This document shows positions 45,141 to 54,844 of a stretch of DNA of 64,000 nucleotides, piece after piece. Position numbers and translations under genes: made by a program. Position 1 is the first letter of the stretch. Every line of letters begins with the position of its first letter. Source of the stretch: Alcanivorax sp. S71-1-4. GTDB lineage: Bacteria > Pseudomonadota > Gammaproteobacteria > Pseudomonadales > Alcanivoracaceae. The notes below the pieces were generated by a model, which worked only from the letters and a program-made list of their open reading frames with translations, was not told where the DNA came from and made no database searches. The stretch is from contig NZ_AQOR01000024.1 in the NCBI RefSeq assembly GCF_009846755.1, forward strand, positions 1-64,000, read 5' to 3'.

Positions 45141-45533
45141 TTACGCGACTACTGGCCGGTCCACTTTCAGATTACGCCATTGGCACCAGGCGCAGAAACC
45201 TGTCAGCAGGGCAATATCCAGAATCAGTATCTGCCCCCAGAAACTCAGGAATCCGGCAGCGGCCACCACCAGCACCACTGACCCCGCCACCCAGGCCACG
45301 TCCGCAGCCGTAATCAGTTTCGCCAGCAACCGCGGGACCGGTTTGCGGGTGCCCACCCAGGCGACCTCTGCCGCAAACAGCACCAGGCCCACGCCCAGTA
45401 TCTGGCAGAGCATCACGGGTACTTCGCCCAACAGCGCAGCGATGGCATGCGGCGTGGCCAGCAGGGCCGCGCCACACACAAAAGAAAATACAGCGTTAAA
45501 CAGCAATGCATTACGAAGGGATTGCCACGGCAT
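45141..45533 (-). CDS. Small membrane protein, unknown
   Basis: Protein of 130 aa with four hydrophobic helices (about residues 8-32, 36-62, 72-95 and 98-118). The order of helices and the AEVAWVGTRKPV loop are not specific for a family I know. GGAG lies 6 bp before the ATG. It follows bioD by 76 bp on the same strand and may be transcribed from the biotin operon. Confidence 0.7.
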   Translation of the reverse strand: MPWQSLRNALLFNAVFSFVCGAALLATPHAIAALLGEVPVMLCQILGVGLVLFAAEVAWVGTRKPVPRLLAKLITAADVAWVAGSVVLVVAAAGFLSFWGQILILDIALLTGFCAWCQWRNLKVDRPVVA

Positions 45534-45609
45534 GTCGTTTCTCCTGATCGGTCGATGATGGCCTCAGGATCGTCTGTGGCAGACACGGCCGCAACGACGT
45601 GGCAGGTCA

Positions 45610-46239
45610 TCAGAGCAGGATGCGTGGCGCCGGCAGCCAGTGCTCCAGGGTGGCGATATTCTCTTCCAGGCCCGCCATGGCGTCGCCGGGCATGACATTC
45701 GCCACCCAGCCCGCCAACCGCAACCCGTCGCGCTGGATCGCCTCAGCCGTAAGCAGTGCGTGGTTGAGGCAGCCAAGCCGCATGCCGACGACAAGAATCA
45801 CCGGCAACCGCAATGCCACGGCGAGCTCAGCCAGGGTTTCGCGGTCGTTGAGCGGCACACGCCATCCGCCGGCGCCTTCCACCAGCAGCAGATCCTGCTT
45901 CTGCATCATCACACCGCGCACATAACCGGCGATGCGCGACACGCTCAGCATGCGTTGTTCGTGTCGTGCGGCAAGGTGAGGCGCCATCGGCTCGCGCAGC
46001 AGCACCGGATTGACCTGTTCGTAAGGCAATGGCACGGAAGACGCCGCCATCAATTGTCGCGCGTCGTCGTTCTGCCACTGGCCGTCATACTGTTCTGCGC
46101 CCGCTGCCACGGGCTTGAGGCCAAGCGCCGACAGGCCCGCGTCGCGCGCCTGTTCCAGCAGACGGCAGGACACCCAGGTCTTGCCCACTTCGGTATCCGT
46201 ACCGGTGAGAAAATATTTGCCGGTCAGCGGGGTCGTCAT
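45610..46239 (-). CDS. bioD: Dethiobiotin synthetase
   Basis: ATP-dependent enzyme of 209 aa that closes the ureido ring of dethiobiotin from diaminononanoate and CO2. It carries the P-loop-like GTDTEVGKTWVS (residues about 12-23), the DDARQL segment and VEGAGGW. ATG 46239 was chosen; a GTG at 46248 immediately after bioC is an alternative. Confidence 0.95.
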   Translation of the reverse strand: MTTPLTGKYFLTGTDTEVGKTWVSCRLLEQARDAGLSALGLKPVAAGAEQYDGQWQNDDARQLMAASSVPLPYEQVNPVLLREPMAPHLAARHEQRMLSVSRIAGYVRGVMMQKQDLLLVEGAGGWRVPLNDRETLAELAVALRLPVILVVGMRLGCLNHALLTAEAIQRDGLRLAGWVANVMPGDAMAGLEENIATLEHWLPAPRILL

Positions 46240-46248
46240 GGCGTCCAC

Positions 46249-47052
46249 TCACTCAGTGGGAGGTTTACGGAAAATGGCGTAATGCACCTGCCAGGTCAGT
46301 GGCAGGCCAGCGGCGGTACGACGGCGTTCGAAGGCGGCCTGCAAGGCGGCATAACGACGCCGGCTGGTGAGTCCGGGTGCCGCACTGCGGTGTACATGAT
46401 GGGCACCCGTGGCACGCAGCATGGTGCCGATGGCGCGCACGTCGGGGTAGTGTTCGCGTATCTGCTGGGTGTGCGCGATGTCCGCGTACAACCCGGCACT
46501 GCCGAGCGCCGCGTCCCAGTCATCAGAACGATAAAAATGATTCACATGCGGTGCGTCGTCCACCTCGGCCCAGCTTGCGCGCAGTTCATCCAGCGTGCCG
46601 GCTACCGGCAGGCACAAGGCGAGGGTGCCGCCTGGGGCCATGACACGCGCAATTTCTGTCGCCAGCGCCGGCAGGTCGTCGCACCACTGCAAGGCAAACG
46701 AAGACCACACCAGATCGACCCGCGCGGCCGCCAGCGGCAATTGCAGGGCGTCGGCGCAGACCGGCCGGCACTGGCCAACAAATCGCCCACGGACAACGCC
46801 CTCGCGCAACATCGGTTCGGCAATGTCCAGCGCCAGCCAGCGTGTGTCGGGCAGCCGTTCACACAAGGCGCGGGTGACCGGCCCGGTGCCGACGCCGATG
46901 TCCAGCGCCAGTGCCGGCGATACTGCCGGCAACATGCCGAGCAGTGTGCGGGCTGCCGCCAGCTGTAATGTGGCGTGGGCATCGTAGCTGCGCGCGGCGC
47001 GGCCAAAGCTCTCGCCCACCGCACGGCGCCCGGCACGATCCTGCTCAGACAA
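46249..47052 (-). CDS. bioC: Malonyl-ACP O-methyltransferase BioC
   Basis: SAM-dependent methyltransferase of about 267 aa that primes pimeloyl synthesis by methylating malonyl-ACP. The SAM-binding motif is ALDIGVGTGPVTRAL, with downstream VWSSFALQWCDDL and a C-terminal RRRYAALQAAFE. No ATG fits. The TTG at 47052 overlaps the bioH stop, is 7 bp after GGGAG, and yields the expected family length, so it is the preferred start. Confidence 0.93.
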   Translation of the reverse strand: MSEQDRAGRRAVGESFGRAARSYDAHATLQLAAARTLLGMLPAVSPALALDIGVGTGPVTRALCERLPDTRWLALDIAEPMLREGVVRGRFVGQCRPVCADALQLPLAAARVDLVWSSFALQWCDDLPALATEIARVMAPGGTLALCLPVAGTLDELRASWAEVDDAPHVNHFYRSDDWDAALGSAGLYADIAHTQQIREHYPDVRAIGTMLRATGAHHVHRSAAPGLTSRRRYAALQAAFERRRTAAGLPLTWQVHYAIFRKPPTE

Positions 47053-47848
47053 TGCCCCGCTCCCGATAGAAATCCAGCACGGGTTGCAGGAACAGCTCCG
47101 GCGCGGACACAAACGGCACATGCGCCATGTCCTTGAGCATCGCCAGCGTGGCGCCGGGATGCAGCGCAGCGATATCGGCCTGCACGGCAGCAGGAACGAG
47201 GTGATCGTTTTCGCCAAAGATCATCATCAATGGCACACCGATCTGGCGCAGTGTCTGGCGCAGGTCCGTATCGCGCAGCATGTCCAGGCCACCACGCAAC
47301 GCGCGGCCGGCGGGCAGGCCGCAAAAATAGAGAATATCTTTCAGCTTGCGCACGTCGTCGCGCAAGGTCGGGCTGCCCTTGCAGTTCAGGGCGAGGAAGC
47401 GGATCAGCGTGCCGTTCTCATCTTCGCGCAGCACCTCGGCGAATTTTGCCAGCACATCCGGTGCCATGGCCGCCGGCCAGTCGGGCGCCGAAATAAAGCG
47501 CGGCGACGTGCCGGTGGTGATAACAGACTGAACACGCGCCGGATGTGTCAACGCCAGCCGGAGCGCCACCAGCCCGCCCAGCGACCAGCCCAGCACATGG
47601 GCTTTCTCCGGCATCACGGCGGCCACCTGGTCGACCAGAAAATCCAGCGTGTAGTCGCCATTCGGCAAGGGGCTCTGCCCCATGCCCGGCAAATCAATCA
47701 CGGTCACCTGAAAATGCGCCAGCAGGCCCGGCATGATGTCGTCCCAGACAATCGAATGCAGGCCCCAGCCATGCAACAACACCAGCTCGCCTTTCGGCGC
47801 TTCGCGGGTGCTGCGATAGGTATTGTGGAACGGCAACAATGCAGGCAT
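47045..47848 (-). CDS. bioH: Pimeloyl-ACP methyl ester carboxylesterase BioH
   Basis: Alpha/beta hydrolase of 267 aa that removes the methyl group to release pimeloyl-ACP. It has the oxyanion LLHGWGLHS, the nucleophile GWSLGG (Ser near residue 90), Asp in FGENDHLVP and His in DMAHVPF. It lies 3 bp after bioF. Confidence 0.95.
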   Translation of the reverse strand: MPALLPFHNTYRSTREAPKGELVLLHGWGLHSIVWDDIMPGLLAHFQVTVIDLPGMGQSPLPNGDYTLDFLVDQVAAVMPEKAHVLGWSLGGLVALRLALTHPARVQSVITTGTSPRFISAPDWPAAMAPDVLAKFAEVLREDENGTLIRFLALNCKGSPTLRDDVRKLKDILYFCGLPAGRALRGGLDMLRDTDLRQTLRQIGVPLMMIFGENDHLVPAAVQADIAALHPGATLAMLKDMAHVPFVSAPELFLQPVLDFYRERGIV

Positions 47849-47851
47849 GGC

Positions 47852-49024
47852 TTAATCCTGTGGTGGCGGCGCTTCGCCGAGCGCGGCCAGCAATGCAACG
47901 ACGTCTTCGGGTTCATGTGCGGCAGACAGCGTCACCCGCAGGCGCGCGGTGCCGTCCGGCACAGTGGGAGGGCGAATGGCGGACACCAGTACACCCTGTT
48001 CGCGCAATCGTGCGCTGAGTTGCAGCGCCGCGGCATCGTCGCCAATCAGTAACGGCTGGATCGGTGTGGCGGAGTCCATCAGCGTGTAGCCCTGCGCCTG
48101 GGCGCCACCACGAAACTGTGCAATCAGCGCCACCAGTTTGTCGCGGCGCCAGGTGTCTGTGCGCATGATGGACAGGCTTTTCAAGGTTGCCGCTGCAACC
48201 GCCGGCGGCATCGCCGTGGTGTAGATATAGGGCCGGGCGAATTGAATCAGGGTTTCGATCAGGGCGTCGCTGCCGGCCACGAAGGCACCGAAGGTGCCCA
48301 GTGCCTTGCCGAGCGTGGCCATGTACACGGGAATGCGTGCGGCCACCTGTTGCGCTGCCGGCGTACCGGCGCCCTGATCGCCCAGCACACCGAAGCCGTG
48401 TGCGTCATCCACCATCATCCAGGCGTCGTGCGCGTCAGCTACATCACACAATGCGGCCAGCGGCGCGGCATCGCCGTCCATGCTGAATACGCCGTCGGTG
48501 ATCACGAGTTTGCGGCGTGCGTCGGCGCGTGCCAGTTGCGCAGCCAGGCTGTCGGCATCGTTGTGCAGGTAGCGGCGGAAACGCGCACCGCTGGCCAGGC
48601 CGGCATCGATCAGGGAGGCGTGATTGAGTTTGTCTTCGAACACGGCGTCGGGTTTGTCGAGCAACGCCCCCACTACGCCCAGGTTGGCCATGAAGCCGGT
48701 GGAGAACAACAACGCACGCGGCCGGCCGGTGGCCTCCGCCAGTTGCTCTTCCAATGCGTGGTGGAAACGGCTGTGACCACACACCAGATGCGAGGCGCCG
48801 CTGCCAACGCCGATATCATCGGCCGCCTGTTTCAGCGCGTGGATCACCTCCGGATGATTGGCCAGGCCAAGATAATCATTCGCGCAGAAATTGAGGTAAC
48901 GGCGGCCATCAATCACCGTCTCGCGACCAGCGGGGGCGTCGACAGTCAGGCGCGTGCGATAGCGATGCAGGCGCCGGCGTTCGGCCAGCGCCGTTTCAAG
49001 ATCAAAAGCAGACGTTGCAGCCAT
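47852..49024 (-). CDS. bioF: 8-amino-7-oxononanoate synthase
   Basis: PLP-dependent enzyme of 390 aa joining pimeloyl-ACP and alanine. It shows [16 protein letters not shown] near the N-terminus, [12 protein letters not shown] and the PLP-lysine region [17 protein letters not shown]. Ribosome site is weak (GGGCACTTTC). It belongs to the bioB-F-H-C-D operon. Confidence 0.97.
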   Translation of the reverse strand: MAATSAFDLETALAERRRLHRYRTRLTVDAPAGRETVIDGRRYLNFCANDYLGLANHPEVIHALKQAADDIGVGSGASHLVCGHSRFHHALEEQLAEATGRPRALLFSTGFMANLGVVGALLDKPDAVFEDKLNHASLIDAGLASGARFRRYLHNDADSLAAQLARADARRKLVITDGVFSMDGDAAPLAALCDVADAHDAWMMVDDAHGFGVLGDQGAGTPAAQQVAARIPVYMATLGKALGTFGAFVAGSDALIETLIQFARPYIYTTAMPPAVAAATLKSLSIMRTDTWRRDKLVALIAQFRGGAQAQGYTLMDSATPIQPLLIGDDAAALQLSARLREQGVLVSAIRPPTVPDGTARLRVTLSAAHEPEDVVALLAALGEAPPPQD

Positions 49025-49045
49025 GAAAGTGCCCGGCGCGACGCC

Positions 49046-50173
49046 TCAGGCGCGCTTGTCGAGCACACGCTTGGGGGCGCGTTTGCTCATGGCGTCATAG
49101 AACAGACCCTGCTCTTCGGCTTCCTGCTCGGCGATCTGCCGTTGCAGGGCGTCTTCGGCGGCTTCGTCGGAATAGTCACCGGCGTTCAGTTCCATCGGGT
49201 GAATGCCAAGGCGACGGAACAGTTCGCGATCGTGGTCGGCTTCCGGGTTGTCCGTGGTCAGCAACCGCTCGCCGTAGAAAATCGAGTTGGCCCCTGCCAT
49301 AAAACACAGCGCCTGGGTCTGGTCGTTCATTTCCTGGCGGCCAGCAGACAGCCGCACAAAGGATTGCGGCATCAGGATGCGCGCCACGGCGATGGTGCGC
49401 ACGAATTCGAACGGGTCGAGATCGTCCACTTGTGACAGCGGTGTGCCTTCGATCTTCACCAGCATGTTGATCGGCACCGACTCCGGATGCTGTGGCAGGT
49501 TGGCCAGTTGTTGCAGCAGACCGACGCGGTCCTGGCGGCCTTCGCCCATGCCGATGATGCCCCCGCAGCAGATTTTCATGCCGGCGTCGCGCACATTGGC
49601 CAGCGTGTTCAGACGATGATCATAGGTACGGGTGGTGATCACCTTGCCGTAATACTCCGGCGAGGTGTCGAGGTTGTGGTTGTAGTAATCCAGGCCGGCA
49701 TCGGCCAGCGCCTCGGCCTGCTCCCTGTCGAGCATGCCCAGCGTCATACAGGTTTCCATGCCGAGGGATTTCACCTGTCGCACCATCTCCAGCACATACG
49801 GCATGTCCTTGCCGCGCGGGCTGCGCCAGGCGGCGCCCATGCAGAAGCGCGAAGCCCCTTTGTCTTTGGCCTGCCGGGCCTCCTCGACCACTTTCTGTAC
49901 TTCCAGCAGCTTTTCCTTTTCCAACTCGGTGTTGTAGTGGCCGGACTGGGAACAGTATTTGCAGTCTTCCGGGCAGGCGCCGGTCTTGATCGACAGCAGG
50001 GTCGACACCTGCACGGCGTTCGGATCAAAGAACTGGCGGTGCACGGTGCCCGCGCGGAACAGCAGGTCGTTGAACGGCAGGTCAAACAGTGCCTGGATCT
50101 CGTCGCGGGCCCAGTCATGGCGTACAGGCGCAGTAGCGGATGTCGTCGGCAAAGTGGTGACGTCGGCGTTCAT
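49046..50173 (-). CDS. bioB: Biotin synthase
   Basis: Radical SAM enzyme of 375 aa inserting sulfur into dethiobiotin. The SAM cluster motif CPEDCKYC is present, with [23 protein letters not shown] and conserved [10 protein letters not shown] and [15 protein letters not shown] precedes the ATG by about 8 bp. First gene of the biotin operon, with a candidate BirA operator upstream. Confidence 0.98.
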   Translation of the reverse strand: MNADVTTLPTTSATAPVRHDWARDEIQALFDLPFNDLLFRAGTVHRQFFDPNAVQVSTLLSIKTGACPEDCKYCSQSGHYNTELEKEKLLEVQKVVEEARQAKDKGASRFCMGAAWRSPRGKDMPYVLEMVRQVKSLGMETCMTLGMLDREQAEALADAGLDYYNHNLDTSPEYYGKVITTRTYDHRLNTLANVRDAGMKICCGGIIGMGEGRQDRVGLLQQLANLPQHPESVPINMLVKIEGTPLSQVDDLDPFEFVRTIAVARILMPQSFVRLSAGRQEMNDQTQALCFMAGANSIFYGERLLTTDNPEADHDRELFRRLGIHPMELNAGDYSDEAAEDALQRQIAEQEAEEQGLFYDAMSKRAPKRVLDKRA

Positions 50174-50228
50174 GGGTGCAGCTCCGGGCGGGTTAGCATC
50201 CTGGCAGACTAGGGGCGGGCCCGGGGGC

Positions 50229-50260
50229 TGTCAACCACATGAATATGTCAAAAGTTTACC
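50229..50260. promoter_or_regulatory. Candidate BirA (biotin repressor) operator
   Basis: TGTCAACC, a 16-bp spacer, then AGTTTACC resembles the BirA operator TGTAAACC-N16-GGTTTACA (one and two mismatches per half respectively). It sits between bioB and comF and overlaps the comF start codon, so BirA might repress both directions. Confidence 0.5.
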
Positions 50261-50955
50261 TGTGGCCAATATTTAACCAGCACTTTGGGCAATGTGTGCT
50301 CTGCCAGGAGCCGGCCCCTCTGCAAGCCGGGTTTTGCGGCGCCTGCCGCCCGGCCCTGCCCGCCATCGGTGCTGCCGTATGCCGCTGCGGGCTGCCCAGC
50401 ACCGCCCCCCTGCCCGAGAGCGGCCTGTGCGGTCGCTGTCTGACGCGGCCGCCCCCCTTCCAGCAGGTGCACTGCCTCTGGGCCTATGACTTCCCCCTCG
50501 ACCGGCTGATCAACCGCTACAAGCATCACCGGCAGCTGGCCATCGAGCGGGCACTGCTGCCGCCCTGGCTGGCGTCCCTGCCCGCGCCCGGCGCGGTGGG
50601 CGCCCTGGTGCCGGTGCCCTCACACTGGCTGCGCCAGTGGCAGCGCGGTTTCAACCCGGCCCAGCGGCTGGCACGTGCCGCTGCCGACCATCTCGGACTG
50701 CCGCTGTTGCCGGCCCTGGCGCGCCCGCGCCGCACACGCCACCAGCAGGGCCAGCGGGCCAGGGCACGGCGGCGCAATCTGCACGGTGCCTTTACCCTTC
50801 GCCAGCCGGTCACGGGGCTGCATCTGGCGCTGGTGGATGATGTCGTGACGACAGGCAGCACGGTACGTGAGGCGAGCCAGTGTCTGCTGGACGCCGGTGC
50901 CGCGTCGGTGCAGGTGTGGGCGCTGGCACGCACATTGCCCACACGGGGGCGCTGA
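50239..50955 (+). CDS. comF: ComF-family phosphoribosyltransferase-like protein
   Basis: Protein of 238 aa, the ComF/GntX family linked to DNA uptake in competent bacteria. An N-terminal four-Cys zinc module (CVLCQEP, CGACRPA, CRCG, LCGRC) precedes a PRTase core with the signature LALVDDVVTTGSTVREA near the C-terminus. Start ATG 50239 or 50245; both sit inside a candidate BirA operator. Divergent from bioB. Confidence 0.92.
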   Translation: MNMSKVYLWPIFNQHFGQCVLCQEPAPLQAGFCGACRPALPAIGAAVCRCGLPSTAPLPESGLCGRCLTRPPPFQQVHCLWAYDFPLDRLINRYKHHRQLAIERALLPPWLASLPAPGAVGALVPVPSHWLRQWQRGFNPAQRLARAAADHLGLPLLPALARPRRTRHQQGQRARARRRNLHGAFTLRQPVTGLHLALVDDVVTTGSTVREASQCLLDAGAASVQVWALARTLPTRGR

Positions 50956-51081
50956 GCGGCGGTGTCACCGGCCGGGTCAGGCACGGCATAATACGCTGCG
51001 GGTTCATCGCAAGGATGAGCCCCTTTTTGTGCGCGGGCCGTGTTTGCCCGCTCTCCGGGGCCAAAGGAAGGAACTGCCGTC

Positions 51082-51636
51082 ATGACAACGATAATCCAAC
51101 GTGCCTGTCTCGCCATCTCGCTGCTCACCATCGTGCTGCTGTCGCCGCTCACGCGTGCCGACGACAGCCGCTATGGCGGTGTGCACCTGATCCGCGGCAC
51201 GGTCATTTCCGTGGGCCGGGTCGACCCCAGCGCCAGCGTCGGCACCGGCTATTTCATTGATGCCAATTATTCCAGCGTGGCGGTGAACTTCGGTGCCGCG
51301 ACAAAAAAATTCGGTGATTCGCCGCTGCGCGCCAGCGTCACGCCGGACGACGAGGATGCCCGCGCCTCAGACAAGCGCGTCAACAATGTCTACGCCGGCA
51401 TCGGTTTCGGCCGCATTTTTCAATTGCAGGCCGGCTACGGCAACCAGGGGCAACTGCTGAGATTGCGCTCGGATTTCAACTTCCGCTCCATCACCGATTT
51501 CCTCACCCAGCACAGCACCCCCAAGCAGCGCCTGACGCTGGCCGACCGCATCACCTTCACACTGGCGGCCGAGCAGTACAAAGGCGATGATGACATCTTC
51601 AACAACGTGACCTGGGGCGCAGGCCTGCTGTTTTGA
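51082..51636 (+). CDS. Exported beta-rich protein, unknown
   Basis: Protein of 184 aa with a signal peptide (ACLAISLLTIVLLSPLTRA). The remaining sequence alternates polar and hydrophobic residues (VGTGYFIDANYSSVAVNFG, IFQLQAGYGNQGQLLRLRSDF) and ends WGAGLLF, a terminal Phe, like a small outer-membrane beta barrel. AAGGAAGGA precedes the ATG. It overlaps the next gene by 4 bp. Confidence 0.75.
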   Translation: MTTIIQRACLAISLLTIVLLSPLTRADDSRYGGVHLIRGTVISVGRVDPSASVGTGYFIDANYSSVAVNFGAATKKFGDSPLRASVTPDDEDARASDKRVNNVYAGIGFGRIFQLQAGYGNQGQLLRLRSDFNFRSITDFLTQHSTPKQRLTLADRITFTLAAEQYKGDDDIFNNVTWGAGLLF

Positions 51637-52310
51637 ATATCCAGATTAGCCAGGGACATTTTCCGCCACCGAATCCGGACGGCATCACTGTCGTGATCGA
51701 TGTCATCCGCGCATTCACCACCAGCTTCTATGCCTTTCGCGGCGGGGTGACGCGCATCCTGCCCGTGCCTTCTGCAGAAGCCGCCTTCGCGCTGCGGGAG
51801 CAGTACCCGGACGCGTTGCTGGCTGGTGAAGTCGATGCCCTGCCCATTGAGGGATTTGATTTCGGCAATTCGCCCTGGGAGATCAGCCACGCGGACGTGC
51901 GTGGCCGCACCCTGATCATGCGCACTACCAACGGCGTCGCCGCCACCCTCAATGCCCGCCCCTGCGCCGGGCTGTTCGTCGCCAGCCTGGTCAATGCCCG
52001 CGCCACCGCAGCCGCCATCCTGGCGCGCAAGCCACCCCGCGTGGTGCTGGTGGCGTCCCACCCCACCGGCGATGAAGACGTGGCCTGCGCCGAATATCTC
52101 AGCGGCCTGATCGGCGGCCTCGGCATCAGCGAGGAACAGGCCATCGAACGCACCCGCAACGCGCATGCCGCGCGCAAATTCTATGCCGGTCACCACCCGC
52201 GCCTGCGGGCGGCAGACATCGAGATGGCCGCGCACTGCGAGAAGGAAGGCTTCGCCATGGAAGTCACCGACACCGAGGAACTGGCCATCCGGGCGCTCCC
52301 ACCCGCCTGA
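51633..52310 (+). CDS. 2-phosphosulfolactate phosphatase (ComB family)
   Basis: Phosphatase of 225 aa. Family motifs VVIDVIRAFTT (residues 20-30), AGEVDALPIEGFDFGNSP and MRTTNGVAA are clear. ComB acts in coenzyme M biosynthesis in archaea and related sulfonate pathways elsewhere; bacterial relatives often have unproven roles. It starts at TTG 51633 and overlaps the preceding stop, which implies translational coupling. No other sulfonate genes are adjacent. Confidence 0.85.
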   Translation: MNIQISQGHFPPPNPDGITVVIDVIRAFTTSFYAFRGGVTRILPVPSAEAAFALREQYPDALLAGEVDALPIEGFDFGNSPWEISHADVRGRTLIMRTTNGVAATLNARPCAGLFVASLVNARATAAAILARKPPRVVLVASHPTGDEDVACAEYLSGLIGGLGISEEQAIERTRNAHAARKFYAGHHPRLRAADIEMAAHCEKEGFAMEVTDTEELAIRALPPA

Positions 52311-52404
52311 CCGATCCGGTCAAGTCCGCTGTCATCCCCTGTCCTGTGCCCCATTGCTGCGGTGCGCTAGGCTGCTCTGCATGCCCGAGCAACCGGAGGT
52401 GGCC

Positions 52405-53625
52405 GTGATCGAGTGGAATGAACAGCAGCAGATGATCCAGAAAATGGTGCGCGACTTCGTCGAGAAGGAAGTGGTGCCGCACCTGGACGACATCGAATAC
52501 AACGGCGTGCCGCCCTACGACATCCTGCGCAAAATGATCCGCACATTCGGCATGGATGTGCTGGCCACCCAGCAGTTCAACAAGCAGATCGCCCGGGAAA
52601 AATCCGGCGAGGTCACCGGGAAGGCCCCGAACCCGGAAGCCGCCGCCGAGCAGGCAGCCATGCGCATGATTCCGATCATCGAGCTGTGCCGCCACGCTCA
52701 GGGGCTGGTCACCGCCATGGGCGTGTCCATGGGGCTGGCCGGCGGCGCCATCATGAGCAAGGGCTCGCTGGCCCAGAAAGAACGCTGGGCACTGCCGCTG
52801 CTGACACTGGAAAAAGTCGGCGCCTGGGCGATTTCGGAACCGAACGCCGGCTCCGATGCCTTCGGCCAGATGAAGACCCTGGCACGCCGCGATGGCCAGG
52901 GCGGCTATCTCATCAACGGCAGCAAGACCTGGATCACGAACGGGCCCTACGCCGACACCATCATCCTGATCTGCAAACTGGACGAAGACGGCGTGGCCCC
53001 CGCCCAGCGCAAGATCGTCTCCTTCATTCTCGATGCCGGCATGCCGGGCCTGACCCAGTCGAAACCCTTCAAGAAAATGGGCATTGGCTCCTCACCCACG
53101 GGCGAGCTGTTCCTCAGCGATGTGCACGCCGGCCCGGAACGCCTCCTCGGGGAAAGTGAAGATGGCTATGGCCGCGCCGGCGCCAAGGGCACCTTCATGC
53201 AGGAGCGCGCGGGGGTGGCCGCGATGGCCCTGGGCATGGTGGAACGCGCCCAGGAACTGAGCGTTCAGTACGCCCGCGACCGGGTGCAGTTTGGCCGGGC
53301 CATTGGCGACAACCAGTTGATCCAGCTGAAGCTGGCGAAAATGGAAGTGGCGCGGATGAACCTGCAGAACATGGTGTTTCGCTATATTGAGCTGGTCGCC
53401 GCCGGCAAGCAGATGACCCTCGCCGAAGCGTCCGCCATGAAACTCTATGCGGCCCAGACAGCCATGGACGTGACCACCGAGGCAGTGCAGATCCATGGCG
53501 GCTACGGCTACATGCGTGAATCGCGCGTGGAGCAGCTGATGCGCGACGCCAAGATCCTGCAGATCTATGCCGGCACCGACGAGATGCAGGTGGTGGCCAT
53601 TGCGCGTGACCTGCTGGCCCGCTAA
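52405..53625 (+). CDS. Acyl-CoA dehydrogenase
   Basis: FAD-dependent enzyme of 406 aa. It has EKVGAWAISEPNAGSDAFG (substrate and FAD contacts), GSKTWITNGPYAD, RVQFGRAIGDNQLIQLKLA and the C-terminal IHGGYGYMRESRVEQLMRDA. GTG 52405 has GGAGG 5 bp upstream and is chosen; ATG 52381 (8 codons earlier) has no ribosome site. Its chain-length preference is not evident from sequence. Confidence 0.93.
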   Translation: MIEWNEQQQMIQKMVRDFVEKEVVPHLDDIEYNGVPPYDILRKMIRTFGMDVLATQQFNKQIAREKSGEVTGKAPNPEAAAEQAAMRMIPIIELCRHAQGLVTAMGVSMGLAGGAIMSKGSLAQKERWALPLLTLEKVGAWAISEPNAGSDAFGQMKTLARRDGQGGYLINGSKTWITNGPYADTIILICKLDEDGVAPAQRKIVSFILDAGMPGLTQSKPFKKMGIGSSPTGELFLSDVHAGPERLLGESEDGYGRAGAKGTFMQERAGVAAMALGMVERAQELSVQYARDRVQFGRAIGDNQLIQLKLAKMEVARMNLQNMVFRYIELVAAGKQMTLAEASAMKLYAAQTAMDVTTEAVQIHGGYGYMRESRVEQLMRDAKILQIYAGTDEMQVVAIARDLLAR

Positions 53626-53643
53626 CCGGCGGGCGCCCGCCGG
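53626..53643. other. 18-bp perfect palindrome after the acyl-CoA dehydrogenase stop
   Basis: CCGGCGGGCGCCCGCCGG begins right after the TAA. A strong self-complementary GC stem without T-run, possibly an mRNA 3' end protector rather than a classical terminator. Confidence 0.5.
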
Positions 53644-53702
53644 GCTGGCAACGACGCCGGGTGTGCTATCATCACCCGGCATCAAACCTGACGGGGTGAA
53701 TA

Positions 53703-54428
53703 ATGAGAATAATCAACGCACCCGTATGGCTCGCCCTGGCGGCCCTGCTCGGCGGTTGCCAGAGCATGGAAGGCGAGCGTGACGGCGATATTTACTACGC
53801 ACCGGCGGCGGCCTACGCCATGGACCTGGGCATCAACACCTTCCGGGGGGAAGTGGTGCTGGATGAGCGCTGCGACGGCCAGGGCGGCTCCACCACGTTC
53901 TGGGATGGCAGCGGCCGGCAGTTTCGCATCGACTACCTGCGCATCGAAAACCACCCCCTGATCGGCGCACCGCGGTTTGCCTCGGACATGACGCTGCTGA
54001 ATCTGGTACTGAACAACTACCTGCGCGAACGCGTCGCCACGGCATCGCTGGTCACCTCTGTGGAAGCCGTGCATCGCGAGTTCCTGCAGGACAGCACGCC
54101 ACGCGCCCTGTTTGCCGTGGTCAGCCTGGACGTGGACAGCCAGCGCGCGCCGGAGACCGGCGCCGTGGACGGCACCCATTACTATGGCTTTCTGTTGTTC
54201 CGGCAGGGTGAGATGATCTACGTGGTACAGCATCGCCAGCCGGTGCTGATGCCCGAGAAGATGAAATCCGTCCTGCTGCGTCTGGCGGACGCCATGGAAA
54301 TTCCCGGCCGCCTGCGCAGCGACACCGACACCGAACGGCTGCGGCGTGCTCTCTCGCGCATGGCGCCCCAGGGCAAGAGTGAGCCGGCACGGCTGTGCAG
54401 CGCGGCAGCACAGGGAGAAAGCTCATGA
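53703..54428 (+). CDS. Lipoprotein of unknown function
   Basis: Protein of 241 aa with a lipobox LGGC (Cys19). The mature part contains a beta-rich domain (e.g. GGSTTFWDGSGRQFRIDYLRIE; FRQGEMIYVVQHRQP). No family recognised. It overlaps phhB by 4 bp (ATGA), so translation is coupled to a pterin enzyme. That coupling may be accidental. Confidence 0.75.
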   Translation: MRIINAPVWLALAALLGGCQSMEGERDGDIYYAPAAAYAMDLGINTFRGEVVLDERCDGQGGSTTFWDGSGRQFRIDYLRIENHPLIGAPRFASDMTLLNLVLNNYLRERVATASLVTSVEAVHREFLQDSTPRALFAVVSLDVDSQRAPETGAVDGTHYYGFLLFRQGEMIYVVQHRQPVLMPEKMKSVLLRLADAMEIPGRLRSDTDTERLRRALSRMAPQGKSEPARLCSAAAQGESS

Positions 54429-54763
54429 CGCTGAAACAGGAACACTGCGAGGCCTGCCGGGCGGACGCCCCGGCGGCCAGCCAGGCGGATATCAGCGCCT
54501 GGCGCGACGAGATTCCGGACTGGAAGCTGATCGAAGAGGAAGGCATCCAGAAACTGCAACGGCAGTTCAGCTTTGCTGATTTCGTCACCGCCATGGCCTT
54601 CACGGGCCAGGTAGCGGAGCTCGCCGAAGCAGAAGGCCACCACCCGGCCCTGCTCACCGAATGGGGCAAGGTCACTGTCACCTGGTGGTCGCACAAACTG
54701 CGCGGTTTGCACCGCAACGATTTCATCTGCGCCGCACGCACCGACGCCCTGGCCAACGGTTGA
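54425..54763 (+). CDS. phhB: 4a-hydroxytetrahydrobiopterin dehydratase
   Basis: Pterin-4a-carbinolamine dehydratase of 112 aa, which regenerates the pterin cofactor of phenylalanine hydroxylase. The conserved HHP motif is in AEGHHPALLTEWGKVTVTWW, followed by SHKLRGLHRND. A CEAC pair lies near the N-terminus. GGGAG precedes the ATG. No phhA is adjacent. Confidence 0.95.
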   Translation: MTLKQEHCEACRADAPAASQADISAWRDEIPDWKLIEEEGIQKLQRQFSFADFVTAMAFTGQVAELAEAEGHHPALLTEWGKVTVTWWSHKLRGLHRNDFICAARTDALANG

Positions 54764-54844
54764 TCGGCGGTGCCCTGCCATCGGCCTCCCTCGCGGGAAC
54801 AGGCCGGTGGCCTGTGTTTTCTGGCTTGCTGAGAGACCGGCCGA

